From contig CM039182.1 of NCBI GenBank assembly GCA_008360975.2, positions 81,003,405-81,067,404 on the forward strand: DNA of 64,000 bases. The letters run 5' to 3'. Positions within the stretch are counted from its first letter, which is position 1; every line of letters starts with the position of its first letter. Both the position numbers and the translations under genes were made by a program. This document shows positions 26,354 to 39,027 of the stretch, one piece after another. This stretch comes from Lichenostomus cassidix. Taxonomy: Eukaryota; Chordata; Aves; Passeriformes; Meliphagidae. Below the pieces are notes generated by a model. That model saw only the letters and a program-made list of their open reading frames with translations. It made no database searches and was not told where the DNA came from.

Positions 26354-26512
26354 TAGAGCATGTCCAGACAAAGGGCATGAAAATGATCAGAAGACTGGAG
26401 CACCTCTGCTACGAAGACAGGCTGAGAGAGCTGGGGATTGTTCAGTCTGGAGGAGAGAAGGCTAGAACTAGCTGATCTTTCAGCTCCCTTCCAAGTTTCT
26501 TTCTATATAAAA
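26354..26512 (+). repeat. CR1 LINE, short internally deleted fragment
   Basis: catgtccagacaaagggcat followed by gaagactggagcacctctgc and caggctgagagagctgggga matches CR1 ORF2 coding for RGLEHLSYEDRLRELGLF. At about 26463 the sequence jumps to ctgatctttcagctcccttc, the 3' UTR, so several hundred bases are deleted. It ends in a decayed tail (tttctttctatat). Confidence 0.85.
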
Positions 26513-27119
26513 AATAATGCTCTATACAAGGCATAAAAAGTCTATAGCATACAATATTCTATGCTCTATACAAGGTCACACCTTGGAAAACCTAAGGAAT
26601 GGCCTAGTTAGAATAATGGCAAATAGAAATAAATAGAATGTGATTGGCAACCAGAGATGTAATATCAACTTCTCAGTACTTGTGAAGAGTAGGGAGTAAA
26701 AGCTCAAAGATATTATACTCTCATTGCAATGTGAAACCACACTTGAAGCTAAGTACCACCGCAATCTGTCTTGAAACCTGGAAAAGAAATAGTAAATCTT
26801 TAGTGATCTCAGTTTGGGAAGTCATAATGCAAAATAAGGCTTAGCTTTACATGTCTGGTGTAGTACAGTATTAGGTTATTCAAGTGTCTGTTATGAAACA
26901 CTTCCTTTTGGACACAGAATTTGTTAGAGCAACTCATAACAAACATCTTAAGACTCAGAAACATGAAAAAAATCCACTGAACTTATCTATCAGCCAGCTC
27001 TTGGAAAAGAGTATACTGCCTTTCTATATCCAACAGGAGATTTCTTTTTTTTTTTACTGTTCCTTTTCTTCCCCAATGACTTCATGTGTAAGGAGCACCA
27101 CTGTTTCCTTTGTACCCAC
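26513..27119. other. Unique sequence between two CR1s, with a 15-bp direct repeat
   Basis: ATGCTCTATACAAGG occurs at 26517-26531 and 26561-26575, right after the CR1 tail. This looks like a 44-bp tandem duplication that has since diverged. No gene is seen. Confidence 0.6.
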
Positions 27120-28090
27120 TCTTAAATACTGGGATACTGTGATGAGGTGTTCTCTGAGCCTTCTTTTCCCCAAGGAGAAAGAATATAACTCCTTTAATGT
27201 TTCCTCATGGAAACAGGCGGTCCAGCTCTTTGATCATCTTTGTGGTCCTCCTGTGGACTCTCTCCAGTCTGCCCATGTATTTCTTGAATTGTGGGGACCT
27301 GAATTGGACACAGTGTTCCAGGTGTGGCCTGACAAGCATTGAGTAGAGTGGGCTGATCATGTCTATCTCTAGCTATGTCCCCGTGAAAGCAGCCCAGGAT
27401 CCAATTCAACTTTGCTGCTGCAGCAGCACAGGCCTGACTTCATGATCCTCTGGCTGTTCCTCAGGGTCCCAGGTCCCTTTCAGCAAGGCTGCTCCCCTGC
27501 CACACACACCCAGGCCTGCACTGGGCTTCTTGGCTCTTTGCACTCATCTTTGTTAAACTTCGAACTGCTCTTATTAGCCAACTCTTCCAGCCTGTCCAGC
27601 CTCTCCGTAAGATAGCTCACCCTTTTGATTTGGTCACCTCACCACCCAGTCTGCTGTAATCAGAAAACTCCATGAAGGTGCTTTCAACCTCGTCAGCCAG
27701 GTTGCTTATGAAGATGATGAACGGTGTGGGATCCAGTATTGATGCCTGGGGGACCTCACCTGTGACAGGCTGCCAGCCTGAGTATAACCCACTGATTACC
27801 ACTCTCTGAGTATGACCTGTTAGCCAATTTCCAACCTATCTCACAAACCACCCATCCAATTAGTATCTCATCAGTTCATCCATGAGATTACTGTCAGAAA
27901 CAATGTTGAATGCTTTGCTCAAGTCCAGGTAAACAACATCCACTGCTCTCCCAGTGTTGACAGAAGATATTATTTTGTTGTAGAGGATGATTACATTAGT
28001 CTGGCATGATTTATCCACATACCAGTGTGTCTGAAAACTTCCTCTTCTTTCATTAGCTGCCACTTGCATGTAGTGGAAAGGCACTTCATA
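27120..28090 (-). repeat. CR1 LINE, RT fragment (diverged)
   Basis: On the minus strand 28084-27860 reads RAVDVVYLDLSKAFNIVSDS, the CR1 RT block before the catalytic motif. Then 27802-27617 reads YSGWQPVTGEVPQASILDP followed by FSDYSRLGG, where the catalytic FADD has become FSDY. The rest decays through the segment equivalent to LEYCVQFWGP and ends near ggtgttctctgagccttctt (27142-27161). It is 3'-truncated with no tail. Confidence 0.9.
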
Positions 28091-29120
28091 TTAGTCTCTA
28101 ATTTGTTCAGGGTGTAGAAATCTCATTCTGAACGTTGTTATTTTCTTCTTGAGGTGACCTCTTGAGAATAACTTTCTGACTAGGAAACACAAGCAGTGAA
28201 AGTGAGTGAGCCTGACACCAAAAGAGATTCCTTGCTATAATCTAATTTCATAATTACTTTATTTCCAAGGCAATCAGTTCTATTTTCAGGCCTTTTTTCT
28301 CAGCTATCAACTATACTAGGGGAAAAGTGGAAAGAGGATACTACTAATTATTGCTTAATGGCTGAGCCAAAATTGTGTTGCATTTATCTGCCCTGTCTCT
28401 GCAAAGAGAACGCTGCATGCACTTTCTCTGCTGACAAATCCTTCAGAATAGCATATCCACAAATAAAAAAAAAAGTGGATCACTCGTTAATAATTCTCAC
28501 CAACCTCTGGGCTTTCAATTTTGGGAGAGGAAGTGATGAATTGTTTGCAATTAACTCTTAATTGCTCATTTTTTTATTACTTTTAATTGCCCACTCCAGT
28601 CAATTAGAGTCAGCACAGGCTGGTTGAATTTACACTGAGCTCAAGGATCCATGACAAACTCTTGACAAGCTGTACTTGTTCTTTTCTGCTTGGTAGGCAA
28701 CCAAGCAAAGACTTTAACTTACTGAATGTGTTAACAGTGAAAATTTTCTTTAACTGAGTATTTTAAAAGTCTTTTCAGTATGCAATGATATAATTTGTTT
28801 TTTCACTGTGTTACCTTTCCATTAGTGCAAAGAACATTATAGCAGCAATAAGACTGACCAGATCTTGAACTATAGGACAATTATATTGTCAGTAGTGAAA
28901 CTTTATTAGTATGAGTATGTTGAGAAGGATTGCAAACTTTGGGTTGTTCTGAAATATGAAATCTCTTTGCTGTCTCAGATGTTGAAATTACAGTCTTGAA
29001 CTGGAAACTATACTTCAGAATTATTTGCTAACAACTTGTTACAGAGAAGTCAGGCTTTTCAGGGGCTATAGTGTTTCTTTTCCTGTTTGTATCGAAGACT
29101 GTTTTACCTTCTTCATATAG

Positions 29121-29205
29121 GGGTCCTCAAATATTCAGGCTGGATTTGCAATAACTTCAAAAGTAAGAGATAATGTTAACAAAAGAAACTGTTTCTCAGC
29201 CAAAG
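29121..29205 (+). other. Candidate 85-base exon
   Basis: The acceptor is ttttaccttcttcatatag (ending at 29120) and the donor is AAAG|GTAAGTT (from 29206). Of three frames only one is open throughout (28 codons, GSSNIQAGFAITSKVRD then more). Chance alone would leave such a short frame open fairly often, so the splice sites carry most of the weight. I do not recognise the peptide. Confidence 0.22.
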
Positions 29206-30452
29206 GTAAGTTATGCTTTCACTTACCAGTTTATAACTGGAATCAGACAACCAAGGAAAGATTTATTCTGGAAGGTAGCTCTGGAGTTTAAGCTTCTTCT
29301 CCAAGAATGTTAGAATTCAAATCTGTATCAGTGTGCTCAGACCTCAAAAAGATCTTCAAGGATGGAGATTCCGCAGATTCTCTGGTTAATATTTCCCAGT
29401 GTTAAATAATTTTCATTTATTTTTGACAATTTTTCCCTTATCTTTATCCAGACATATGACCAACTTGTCAAATATTTATTTCTATTGCATAATCATATCT
29501 GAAGGCTATCTGGAATTAAACTGATATGAAAAAAAGAAATATTTACTGTCCCACTGATCTACAACAGAGGAGTAAAAAAAGGAAAGAAAGACAACTACTT
29601 AGGGAACCAACTTCTTGATAAAGGTATTTATATTGGGAAGCAGCTGGTTGCTCTTTAATTCCTTCTTCCTTAAAGAGATACAGAATCCTATTGCCTTTTT
29701 TGGATGTGCCTAGCTAATTCTTGATTCTGACTGTGTTTGCCTTCAAAGAAGAAAATCTGATCACAAATGAAAGCTGTTGGCATGAAATTAAGTCAACAGA
29801 CAACCATATCCAGTTCCTTTTTCCATCATGCCTGCAGTTTGTCTTGTAGCAGTGCAGGTGATTTGACATGGTGTTGATTTCCATCATAAGTCACCTTCTG
29901 CATTAAGCCTTCTCTTATCCTCTTTGAGTGATACACTTGGCTTCCCAGGTAATGCTCATAAATTTGTCATTCTTAACTGTCCCCAGACTGCTAGCATATA
30001 GAAGATTTATCAATGGTTTTGATTATCTGTGGTCAGCCTGTTTTCTACTTTGGTGCCCCTTCTATCATCAGGTTAAACCACCTGAACATGGAGGCAAATA
30101 TTAAGCAACAAGTAATATGACCTTATCAAGGAAATATCATCTCAGCAACTTGAATCCAGCAGCAGCCACAATATTGATTCACTGTTGTAAGCATGTGCTT
30201 GGAGCCTCAAGGCTTATTGCTAAGTCATATGAAGTATCAAGCAAAACATAATCATGGGCAAATTCTGTTCATTTATTGCTGCATCCCAAGGGTGTGAATG
30301 CTGGCAGAACATCCCAATTTGATCTAGTACTAATGTAATTCATTGGGTTTTAAACATGCTGATCTCACAGGGAAAGTTTACATCTGCTTAATTAGAAATT
30401 AAATGAAGCCACCTTCCTCAGTAACATTTTATATGTTTTTTTTTTCTTCCAG

Positions 30453-30585
30453 GACTCTTACAGATTTTAAATTTGAAGCAGTGACAGATCTCCTTGACAC
30501 CGTTGTAAGGAATGTGAAAAAACCTCTAGAAAATATTTGGCAGCTTGAGGGATATCAGGGAGGGCTGTCAGCTTCTGCAAAATGA
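30453..30585 (+). other. Candidate terminal exon after a strong acceptor
   Basis: The polypyrimidine tract at about 30436-30450 (a T run, then cttccag) gives a strong acceptor ending at 30452. One following frame is open for about 44 codons (TLTDFKFEAVTDLLDTVV onward) to a TGA at 30583-30585. Joined directly to the candidate exon at 29121-29205 it would be read in a different frame and stop after about ten codons. There is no clear nearby donor. Weak support. Confidence 0.18.
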
Positions 30586-31506
30586 GTATAGGAAGGTTCT
30601 GATCCTTAATCCAACTTTTACCTTTGTACTGAAATTAGTGCTTCTTTCGTATTCTCTCCAACAATTTTATTTCCCTCAACCCCCTGACCTAGAACATAAC
30701 AGGATCTAAAAGACTCACCACTCCAATTTTGACCGTGTTTCAGGAAGGGAAAGAAATGGAGCTGCCTCTTCTGATGCTGCTATGTGCTGATAAAAGTCCT
30801 AAAATTCAATGTGGCCTCACCTGTTGTCTTTTCCCATAGTTTGCAGCATCAGCTGCAAATCCATGTTCTTCTTCCCTTTTCCTTCTTTCATCCTTGTGCA
30901 AAAACCTTCTCCTCACTAAATTCCCTACTCTACCAAGCAGCTATCCAGACCCTCAAAAAATGACAAATTTCCACAACACTGACTATTTTCGATTACACTG
31001 ACATTAAACAATGGCAAAACGAAAACAATCCACTTTACAGTGGCTTCCAGGATGATGTATTATCTGATTACTCCCCAAAAGGGAAGACATTGTGCCCATC
31101 ATTTATCCCCTTCTGGTGATGAGTCATCTTCAATGGTTCTTCCAATCCCCTGATGGTACCCTGGTACAGGATTAATTACAAGCTGTTTGTGCTGAGTATT
31201 GCTGATGGGAAGTTGTTTTCTGCATCTCTACTGATAAAATATTGACACTACTCAAAGTCCAGGTTCATTACTTGTTTTTATTTTCTTAGTTACCATTAGG
31301 ATCTACTTCTCAAGCATCACAGGGGAGGCAGCAAACCTCTCTGAGGACCTGTCCCACCCACATTTATCCTGACAAACAATAAACCACCTGAGAGAATTGT
31401 TATCAGAGGCATCACAAACGGCTAGTTGCAACCCTGTTTATGTACAAAAGAGGGTATTCCAAAATCACTTTTCTTGAATTCATGAGATGAGAAATAGGTA
31501 CTCAGG

Positions 31507-31542
31507 TTCTCAAAACTCTGCTGAGATTCTCAAAACTCTGCT
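31507..31542. repeat. Short tandem duplication (16 bp, period 20)
   Basis: TTCTCAAAACTCTGCT is at 31507-31522 and 31527-31542. Confidence 0.85.
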
Positions 31543-34500
31543 ATGCTCTCAGTTTTCTGTCTGGGTCACCTTTCAAAGATCTTGCAAGTGTTTGCTCCAT
31601 GACTGCTACACCCACCACACCAAACCAGGCCCTTGTCCTCTGTCTATTCTTAAGAGCAGTGCTGGAAATTTTGCTCACTGGTATCTAGTCTGATGGCTTC
31701 CTGTTTTCTTGCCTGGTAATAAACATACAGACAGTTAATTGTTTCCTCATTCTACCTGACAATTCCAGCAAAATTTGTTGTTTGTTCACCAGAGTATTAT
31801 GCCAATTAAATCATACATTAATTGTGAATATTTCAAATGATTAGGTTGCTGAGGTTAACCCAAAGAACATGGAGGACTAATGCATATGATAGTAGAACCT
31901 GTTTGATGTGACAGATAACAGGATACAAAGTTGCCAAAAGTTAGGTAAAACACTGTGAAAGATGATTGGACTCTGCAGGTTTCTAAGGAAAACTCAAGTG
32001 AGAAAAAGAGCCAGACTTTGCAGATCGTGGAAGGAGAATATCAGAGACTTTTTGGGGAGTGGAGCCATAATGTGGGCAGACAGTACTTAGATAAGCATAT
32101 TAGTAATATAATTTATGCCAGATTCAGGGTAAAAGTATCAGAAATACAAAATCTGGGTGTAGCAAAATCAGGATCAAGGGGAAGGTAGTAATTAAAAGTG
32201 GATTTTTATTTGGGACAATGCTGGAGTATAGAAAGAATGGAGCAAGAGCAGTGAAAAGGAGGATCAAAAATAATGGAAAAGGGTTAAAAAACATCATATG
32301 TTATTGGTGTTCTCTGGGGTTACCTATGAGACAGCCCCACTCCTATCCTGCAGGGAAAGCAGAATAACAAACCAAATCTGTTGCTCTGACCATGCCACGC
32401 ACATCAAAAATATTTCCACAGTCAAGAGAAATGGAGCAGAGACTTTACCTGTCAGTCAGGAAAACACCTGGATGATCAGATGAAATATTACTGTGTCATT
32501 GCTCATGCTAGATCTGATGGCATTGACATCTTCCCAACCTCTTCTAAACAGTGCATTATATCCTTTACATTTTAGTCAGGGAAACTTGGGAGATCATTTC
32601 AGTCCAAATCAACCTCTGCTTGGAAACCCTCTAAGAATCAAACAAAGGAAACATGAAAAACAAAAGTGAAACTGAGGAATCACTGCTATGTTTTCATTTC
32701 ATTACCCTGGAGTACCATTAAACTCTGACATTTCCCCAGCTACTCCCCATTTATTGAAGAGACACAGAAAATGTAACTTTGTCAATTTGCTTAAACCAAT
32801 ATTTGTGTAGCCAAACTTTCTAATGTTAATTTTCATCATTCACACGGGATAAATGCCCACAAGTTTGATGCATCATTCTACTTAAAAAATCCTACCAATC
32901 TGAAGTACTCTCATGCCCTTTTTATCTTTCTCTTTTTTTTTTTTTTATAGACTAGTTTTTACTTTTTGGTTAATGTATCAGGATTACCCTGTAACTTGAC
33001 AGATATTCACGAAACACCTTCCCACAGTTCAACTGCATTTTTCCCAGGAAACATAGAGACTTTGCTTATGTTGACAGCTTTGCTTTGGGGAGTTTCCTTT
33101 TTTGTGCAGTTGGCTATGAACATTAATATGTCTAAGTTTAGAAGATCCATGACCTGATTTATGTAACATCAAGATTCCTTTGTTACTGGTAGTACAGGGA
33201 CTGGAAAACACTACCTATAATTGAAGTTTCCCAGCAGCTCCAGTGCTTAAATTTAAGAAAATACACAAAAAATTCAGGAAGTATGAAACCAAAGGTGGGA
33301 ATTGCAGGAACACTGCTTCTTCAACATTGTCTTATATGTTCTTCTAGATGTGATTTGCAATACAATCTCTGATTACATGATCACAGAGCATTTTTCCCTT
33401 AAGACCCTGTCTTACTCAGTACACAAAGTAGTATTGTCATATTGACTCTTTGTCTTTTTAGTAAAAAGAAGGAAGGAAGTGTCTATCAGTAGAATCTTTG
33501 CCTGTTTTGTTACAGAAGCTAAAGGTTTAGTAACAAAAGAGAGAGGAATTGCATGAAAATAAAAGAGGGTTAAAGTTAGTGGGTATTGGCTAGAAAAGTG
33601 TTGTAATGCTCTTATATAATACCAAGTGTATCCTTTTATGCCTGTTAATCTAAAATATTATTAACACCTGGGATCTATGTAGCCCAAGTTGGCAGTCAAA
33701 CTTCTAAAACACTACAGATCATATTCTTTCTTGCCCTTGTACACAGAGTGGAGATTATGGCATTTTCTCATCTTGTGCAAATGCATCATTTTTTAAGTAT
33801 TTATGTCCTTCAATTCTCTTATTTGTTCTCCATTCTAGCTTCAAATGAGCAAACACCAGCCAAAACTGAGAGCTTTCCCCATAATATTTTCATATGTGCA
33901 TTTTCTTAGATGGGGAAATATGCTTGGGGTGGTCCCTTTCTGACTATTTTTTTTGAAGTCTCTCTTGCCCACCTCTGCAGAAACAGTTTTTGTGGACTAT
34001 TTAAAGCTATATTTTCTATGTGCAATGGAATTATGCCTGCAACAGGAATAGAAACCTCTGGGCCAGCCAGATTTTCAATCCAGGATTTTATTCAGTAATT
34101 AATTATAATAATAAAAAACAAAGGCCTTGACTTAGCAAGAAATTGTCTTGAACTGTCAAAAATTCTCTTCAGAAGCTCCTTTAACAATTTGTCAAACACT
34201 TTATTCTTAGGGTGGCTGTATGTTCAATCACCTAATTTCAAGTCAGTCATCTAGGGAAGTCTTTCAACCTTCCTGTGAGTGGTAAATCAAATCAGGTACT
34301 TCTATCGAACCATGTCTTTAATTGTAAGGCACCATGCCCTGGTTCCCAGTTATTTTCAGGATTCAATGTAAGCCTTATTCCTGTTAATATTTTCTCTAAT
34401 TACTTCAACAACACAAGAGAACACATTCATAAGCATGTTGAAGGAGAGCAGTAAAACTCTACTTTTCAGCTGAGGCACTAAATAAAATTAGTTGAAAACT

Positions 34501-35339
34501 AGCCGTTGTTCTGACCACTGATGAATCCTTTTAATACAGAGCCTTTCCTCCAGTCTGGCAGACTTCAGAGGGCTGAGCACATTCTGCACAGGTCCACTCA
34601 TTTCTAAAGACAAATCTTTTGCCAGTCACCTCATTTCCAGGCTGCGTGTGGTTTCTCTGCCTCTCTCAGAGCCTTCCAGCTTGCAGATTACACTGACTTC
34701 TAGCTGTCTGCACCATTCCCCTGCCTTCTCCACCCTGGAGCTTCTTTCACTTGCATTGCTCCAGTGACACTCAGGAGACATTTAGAATCCATGTTTTCCC
34801 CAGAAGTCTGTGTGAACCAAGGTGTAATATCCAACAGGAAGGAAATAAAGGGACTGCAAGCAGAGTTCTGCCAACTATTCTTACTTTAACCACCTTAACT
34901 TAAAAATATAAACTACATCTAAGAATGATTTGAGACAAAGGGCCCTCCAGCCCTCCTGCTTCTTTTCTAGAGCAGTTGTTACCTTGACCATTAGTGCCCA
35001 AAGTGTCCTCACAGGGGGGTAGAACAGGAATGGAGTCTGCAGTTTGGAGAGAAAGCCCCAGAGGTCAGACACACAGCACCAGCAGGGAGGCACTGGAGTG
35101 GTAGGGACTTCACTCTGCTCTTCCCCTCAAAGTCTTAGTTGAAGCTGTGTCCAGTTTTGACTGGCTCCGTGTTCAGCTTGGACTAATGTAAATTGCAAAC
35201 TGTCTAGTGAGCTTTCTTTGTATAGTCTGAAGTTTGAAGGGATTAGGATTTATTTAAGAAATATAGGCTATCAGCAGAGATGAATTGGCATTGGAGACCA
35301 CCAGAAAGGTGTGACTGAAAAAAGGAATGTAATCTTCAA

Positions 35340-35530
35340 AAAGACTTGTTAGCAGGGTGATGGGAAAAGCTCTTTTACTGTAGGATGGTAGAGGACTGAA
35401 ACAGAAAACCTAGGGAAAAACGAGGTAAGTTTTTCAGTGCATGAGATAGACAAATGTCAGTCAAGAATAGTCTTCTCCTTCCTCAGGGAATGGGGTTAAG
35501 ACTAGATCATCTCTTGGAAAAGGCCATTTC
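35340..35530 (+). repeat. Old CR1/L3-like 3' end remnant
   Basis: ggatggtagaggactgaaac, cagaaaacctagg, gatagacaaatgtcagtcaa and gggttaagactagatcatct occur in the order seen in CR1-clade 3' ends: the WNRLP-type C-terminus, a 'gttagacaaacacctgtca' block, then a 'ggactagatgacct' block. The divergence is high and there is no terminal repeat. Assigned by recalled consensus order. Confidence 0.5.
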
Positions 35531-37713
35531 CTTATCTTCATTTCTGTGACTTCTATCAATGAAGCTGCAGGAAGGGAACTCTGAAAAAAATTTTAAAATT
35601 AAATACATGGAGCTACAACTGGATATCCATACACCTCAAAACACACACTGAATATACAGCTGTTTTCAGTTGGCAACTGCAGAAAATATAGGGTAAAAAT
35701 TAGGTACGGTATAAACTCTCCTTATAGAACATCTCAGTATCCTTCACCTACAGAACAGGCTTATACCAAGTGTCATTTCCAAAAAGAGTTGAAAATGGTT
35801 GTAACAGCATTTTTTTAACCCGGAGATGGGGTATTAAGCATATATGATAGACAATTGCTGTTACAGCATGTTGCAGTAGCATAGACAGCCACCAATGGAA
35901 GATAATGAATAAAATCCCAGTAAGAATGTTTCTTAATAGGAACCAATAACAACTTTTTTTTGATCCGCTTCAAATTCATTTATGCACTTATAGGTTGGCT
36001 TATGGTCTTGTAGCTGTTGCTTAACCTTGAGCAGTCTTGGTAACATGCTTTTTTATTTAATGAGTGTGTATGGAAGAATGAAGGCTAATGAGGTATTACT
36101 ATGATTTATCCACTTTAAAAATGTTTAGCATGAACTATTCTTCTTGTGATGCATCAGCCTTATCTGGTTTGGTGGCACTAAAAAGGTCAACATCTGTTGC
36201 ATACCTGAGTCACATAAAACATAATTACATCAGTGCAATTAACCCATTAGTTCTGTAAAACTAATACATAAAGATGTTACTCTGAAAGATATAAACAGCC
36301 CTGAAAATGGTTGCACCATTACTTTAGAAACTGTAATAGCTTTTTTAAATACAGCTCCTTAGAAGAAGGTATTAGTTGATACTGTAAGCACTTTCAATTA
36401 ACACACCAGTACAGAGGAATTCATGTTGAAATCCATTTTTCTAGGTAAGCAAGTGTCTTAGAATTAGTTGTACAGCATGTTATTGCTAGAGGTGCTTTGT
36501 TCATAGTGGTTCATGGACCATGACCTCCACATGCAGGGGCAGCTTCTCAGATGATGCAAACTGTTGTAATATTGGTGGCTTTGCCAGCATTATCATAGTG
36601 TGCAAGGGCCCTGTCCCATTGGGTTTGGTTGCCTTGTAATTCCTGGAAATTCCCAGCCCACAGACAGTCTGCAGAATTAAGGCATTTGGGGTCAAGAGTA
36701 CACTAAGTCCCCAAGAAATAATATGACATGATATAAACATAACATAACATAACATAACATAACATAACATAACATATCAAGTATAGCATACAGACAATAT
36801 ATAGAACGTGTCAAAGAAGCCAGGTAATGAAAACAGCAGCTGGTTGCATTGATCATAGGCACACATCTGGGGTTCTGTGCTCCAGACACTGGCATCCTAA
36901 ACCCTCTTACAGCTCACAGAGAAGCTGCCGCAGTAACAGGGACACCTATTTTCCTTACAGTCAAACTTGCATGGCTTATGTTACCCTACCTGCCTTACCT
37001 GCACCAGGATACAAGTTTTCACTCTTTTCCCTAACCTCTAGTAATCATGAACACTGATCACTGTTTTAAGATTATGAGACCCCAAGTTTGCTACCCAGCA
37101 CTTAGTGAAGTAGATATCACATAAAATTCTCCTTCTCTGTGTGGAGTTATTAACATCTGTACATGCTTCTCTGTTTGAAGGACTGACACAGAGCACTGTA
37201 ATCTGGAAGCTGCAAATGAGCTGCCAGTTATGTTACTACACCTATTAAAATTCTTACTGTCACATGTCATAATTCTAAGAGTCATGGCAAATTTACTAAG
37301 TAGAATTGAGCATAACAATGACAACCAATGAATAGAACAAGAATATGGGACATTAACTGCATTACCAAATTAAAATGTGAAAATTATGTACCACAGCTAT
37401 AACTGTATGAGTTTAGCTTATATCTCATGGTAATAGGTTGTTTTTTTTTCCTATGCTTGCTACATGTTCATTTCAGAAATATTTCACACTAGACTTGAAC
37501 CTATTATTTGCCCTTTGCAATCTCAAATTACACCAAATCGACCTATTATTTCAATAATATTGAGTTAGATACTCCCACAATTTTACAACACACATGATGT
37601 TAAAAGACCTTGCCTTATTTTCTTTTTAAGAAAACAAAAAGTTTTATTTTGAGTAAACTTCTCATTTTTGAACAGTTCATTTAATTGATGGTAATTTCCA
37701 TCACATCTCAAGA
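35531..37713. other. Unique AT-rich stretch with an AACAT microsatellite
   Basis: No gene is recognised. The minus-strand frames through 36501-36895 encode a MLCYV repeat, which is just the pentanucleotide array read through. Confidence 0.55.
36736..36775. repeat. (AACAT)8 pentanucleotide microsatellite
   Basis: Eight uninterrupted copies of AACAT. A perfect array of this length suggests recent expansion and likely length polymorphism. Confidence 0.95.
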
Positions 37714-39027
37714 AAAGGACTCTGGGACCTGCCCAGCTGTCAGCCTCACATTTATGCCTGGGAAGATCATGGAACAGATCCTCCTAAAAGTTATGCTAAG
37801 GCACAAGGAGGTGATTTGAGACAACCAGCATGGCTTCAACCAAGGTCAAGTCCTGACTGACCAACCTGGTGGCCTTCTGTGATGGAGTGACTACACCAGT
37901 GGACAAGGGAAGAGTGACAGATGTCATTTATCCGAACTTCTGTGAAGTCTTTGACACAGTCCTCCATATCACCCTTCTCTCCAAACTGAAGAGTGATAGA
38001 TTTGATGGATGAACTGTTCAGGGCACAAGGAGTTATTTGGATGGTTTGATCCAGAGGGTAGTGGTCAAAAGCTCAGCATACAGAGGGTCATCAGTGACAA
38101 GTGGTGTCCTTCAGGGGTTCATATGGAGATTAGTCCTGCTTAATTTTCATCAATTTCACAGTCAGTGAGATGGAGTGCACCCTCAGCAAGATTGCTGGCG
38201 GGACCAAGTGACACCAAGTTGACACAAGACAGAAGGGAAGACCTGGACAAACTTGAGAGGTGGGCCCATGAAAATCTCATGAAGTTCACAAAGGCCAAGT
38301 GCAAGGTCCTGTACCTGGGTCAGGGCAATCCCAAGAACAAACACAGGCTGGGTGGAGGATGGATTGGGAGCAGAAGGATTTTGTTGATGAGAAGCTCAGC
38401 ATGAGCTGACAGTGTGCATTTGCAGCCCAGAGAGTGAAACTTGTCCTGGGCTGCATCCGAAGCAGCATGGGCAGCAGGGCAAGGGAGGGGATCCTGCCTC
38501 TGGTGAGACCCCATCTGGATTGCTGTGTCCAGCTCTAGAGCCTCCAACCTAAGAAGTACTTGTTGGAGACAGTCCAGAGAGGGGGCATGAAGATGACCAG
38601 AGCATTGGAGATCCTCTTCTGTGAGCAAAGACTGAGAGAGTAGGAGTTGTTCATCCTGGAGAAGTCTTCAGGGAGATCTACTTGTGGTCTTTCAGTACCT
38701 AAAAAGGGCTTATTAAAAAATGAAGATATATATTTCAGTAGGACCTGTTGTGAAAGGGCAAGGCTTTAAACTAAAATGTGATAGATTTAGACTAGACATA
38801 ATAAAGAAATTTTTTGTCACAATTGTGGTAAAAAAAAGTGACAGGTTGCCCAGAGAGGTGGCATCCTCTCAACCCAGAGGGTTCCATCCCTGGGAACATT
38901 CAAGTTCAGGATGGATGGAGGTCTGAATAACCTGATTTAGTTCAAGATGTCCCTGCTAATTGCAAGGGGATGGACTAGACAAAATTTCCTGGTCCTTTTC
39001 AACCCAAGCTATTCTATGATTCTAAGA
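37714..39027 (+). repeat. CR1 LINE, longest copy in the window: RT to 3' terminus
   Basis: It opens with codons for the PGKIMEQILLK segment, runs through CNGVTAS-like and CKAFDT-like blocks (with stops), then [10 protein letters not shown] (where FADD should be; the motif is lost) and [18 protein letters not shown] at about 38267-38325. Next come the LEYCVQL, RLDIIKKFF and RLPREV blocks, and a 3' UTR ending in ctattctatgattcta at 39012-39027, the CR1 octamer tail. It is 5'-truncated and frameshifted, with multiple stops. A minus-strand shadow frame lies at 38286-38628. Confidence 0.95.

Larger units (their letters stand above)
28091..35339. other. Long unique AT-rich stretch; two exon-like segments, no gene recognised
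   Basis: About 7.2 kb. It contains the splice-bounded segment 29121-29205, a strong acceptor ending at 30452, and a 20-bp-period duplication at 31507-31542. A moderately GC-richer stretch at 34530-35160 has no recognised content. Frames at 31955-32188 and 33910-34098 are unassigned. Confidence 0.45.

Noticed and set aside
26884..27342. 152-codon plus-strand frame
   Set aside because: Its second half is antisense to a CR1 and the first half has no recognised content.
36501..36895. Minus-strand frames encoding a MLCYV repeat
   Set aside because: Direct translation of the AACAT microsatellite.
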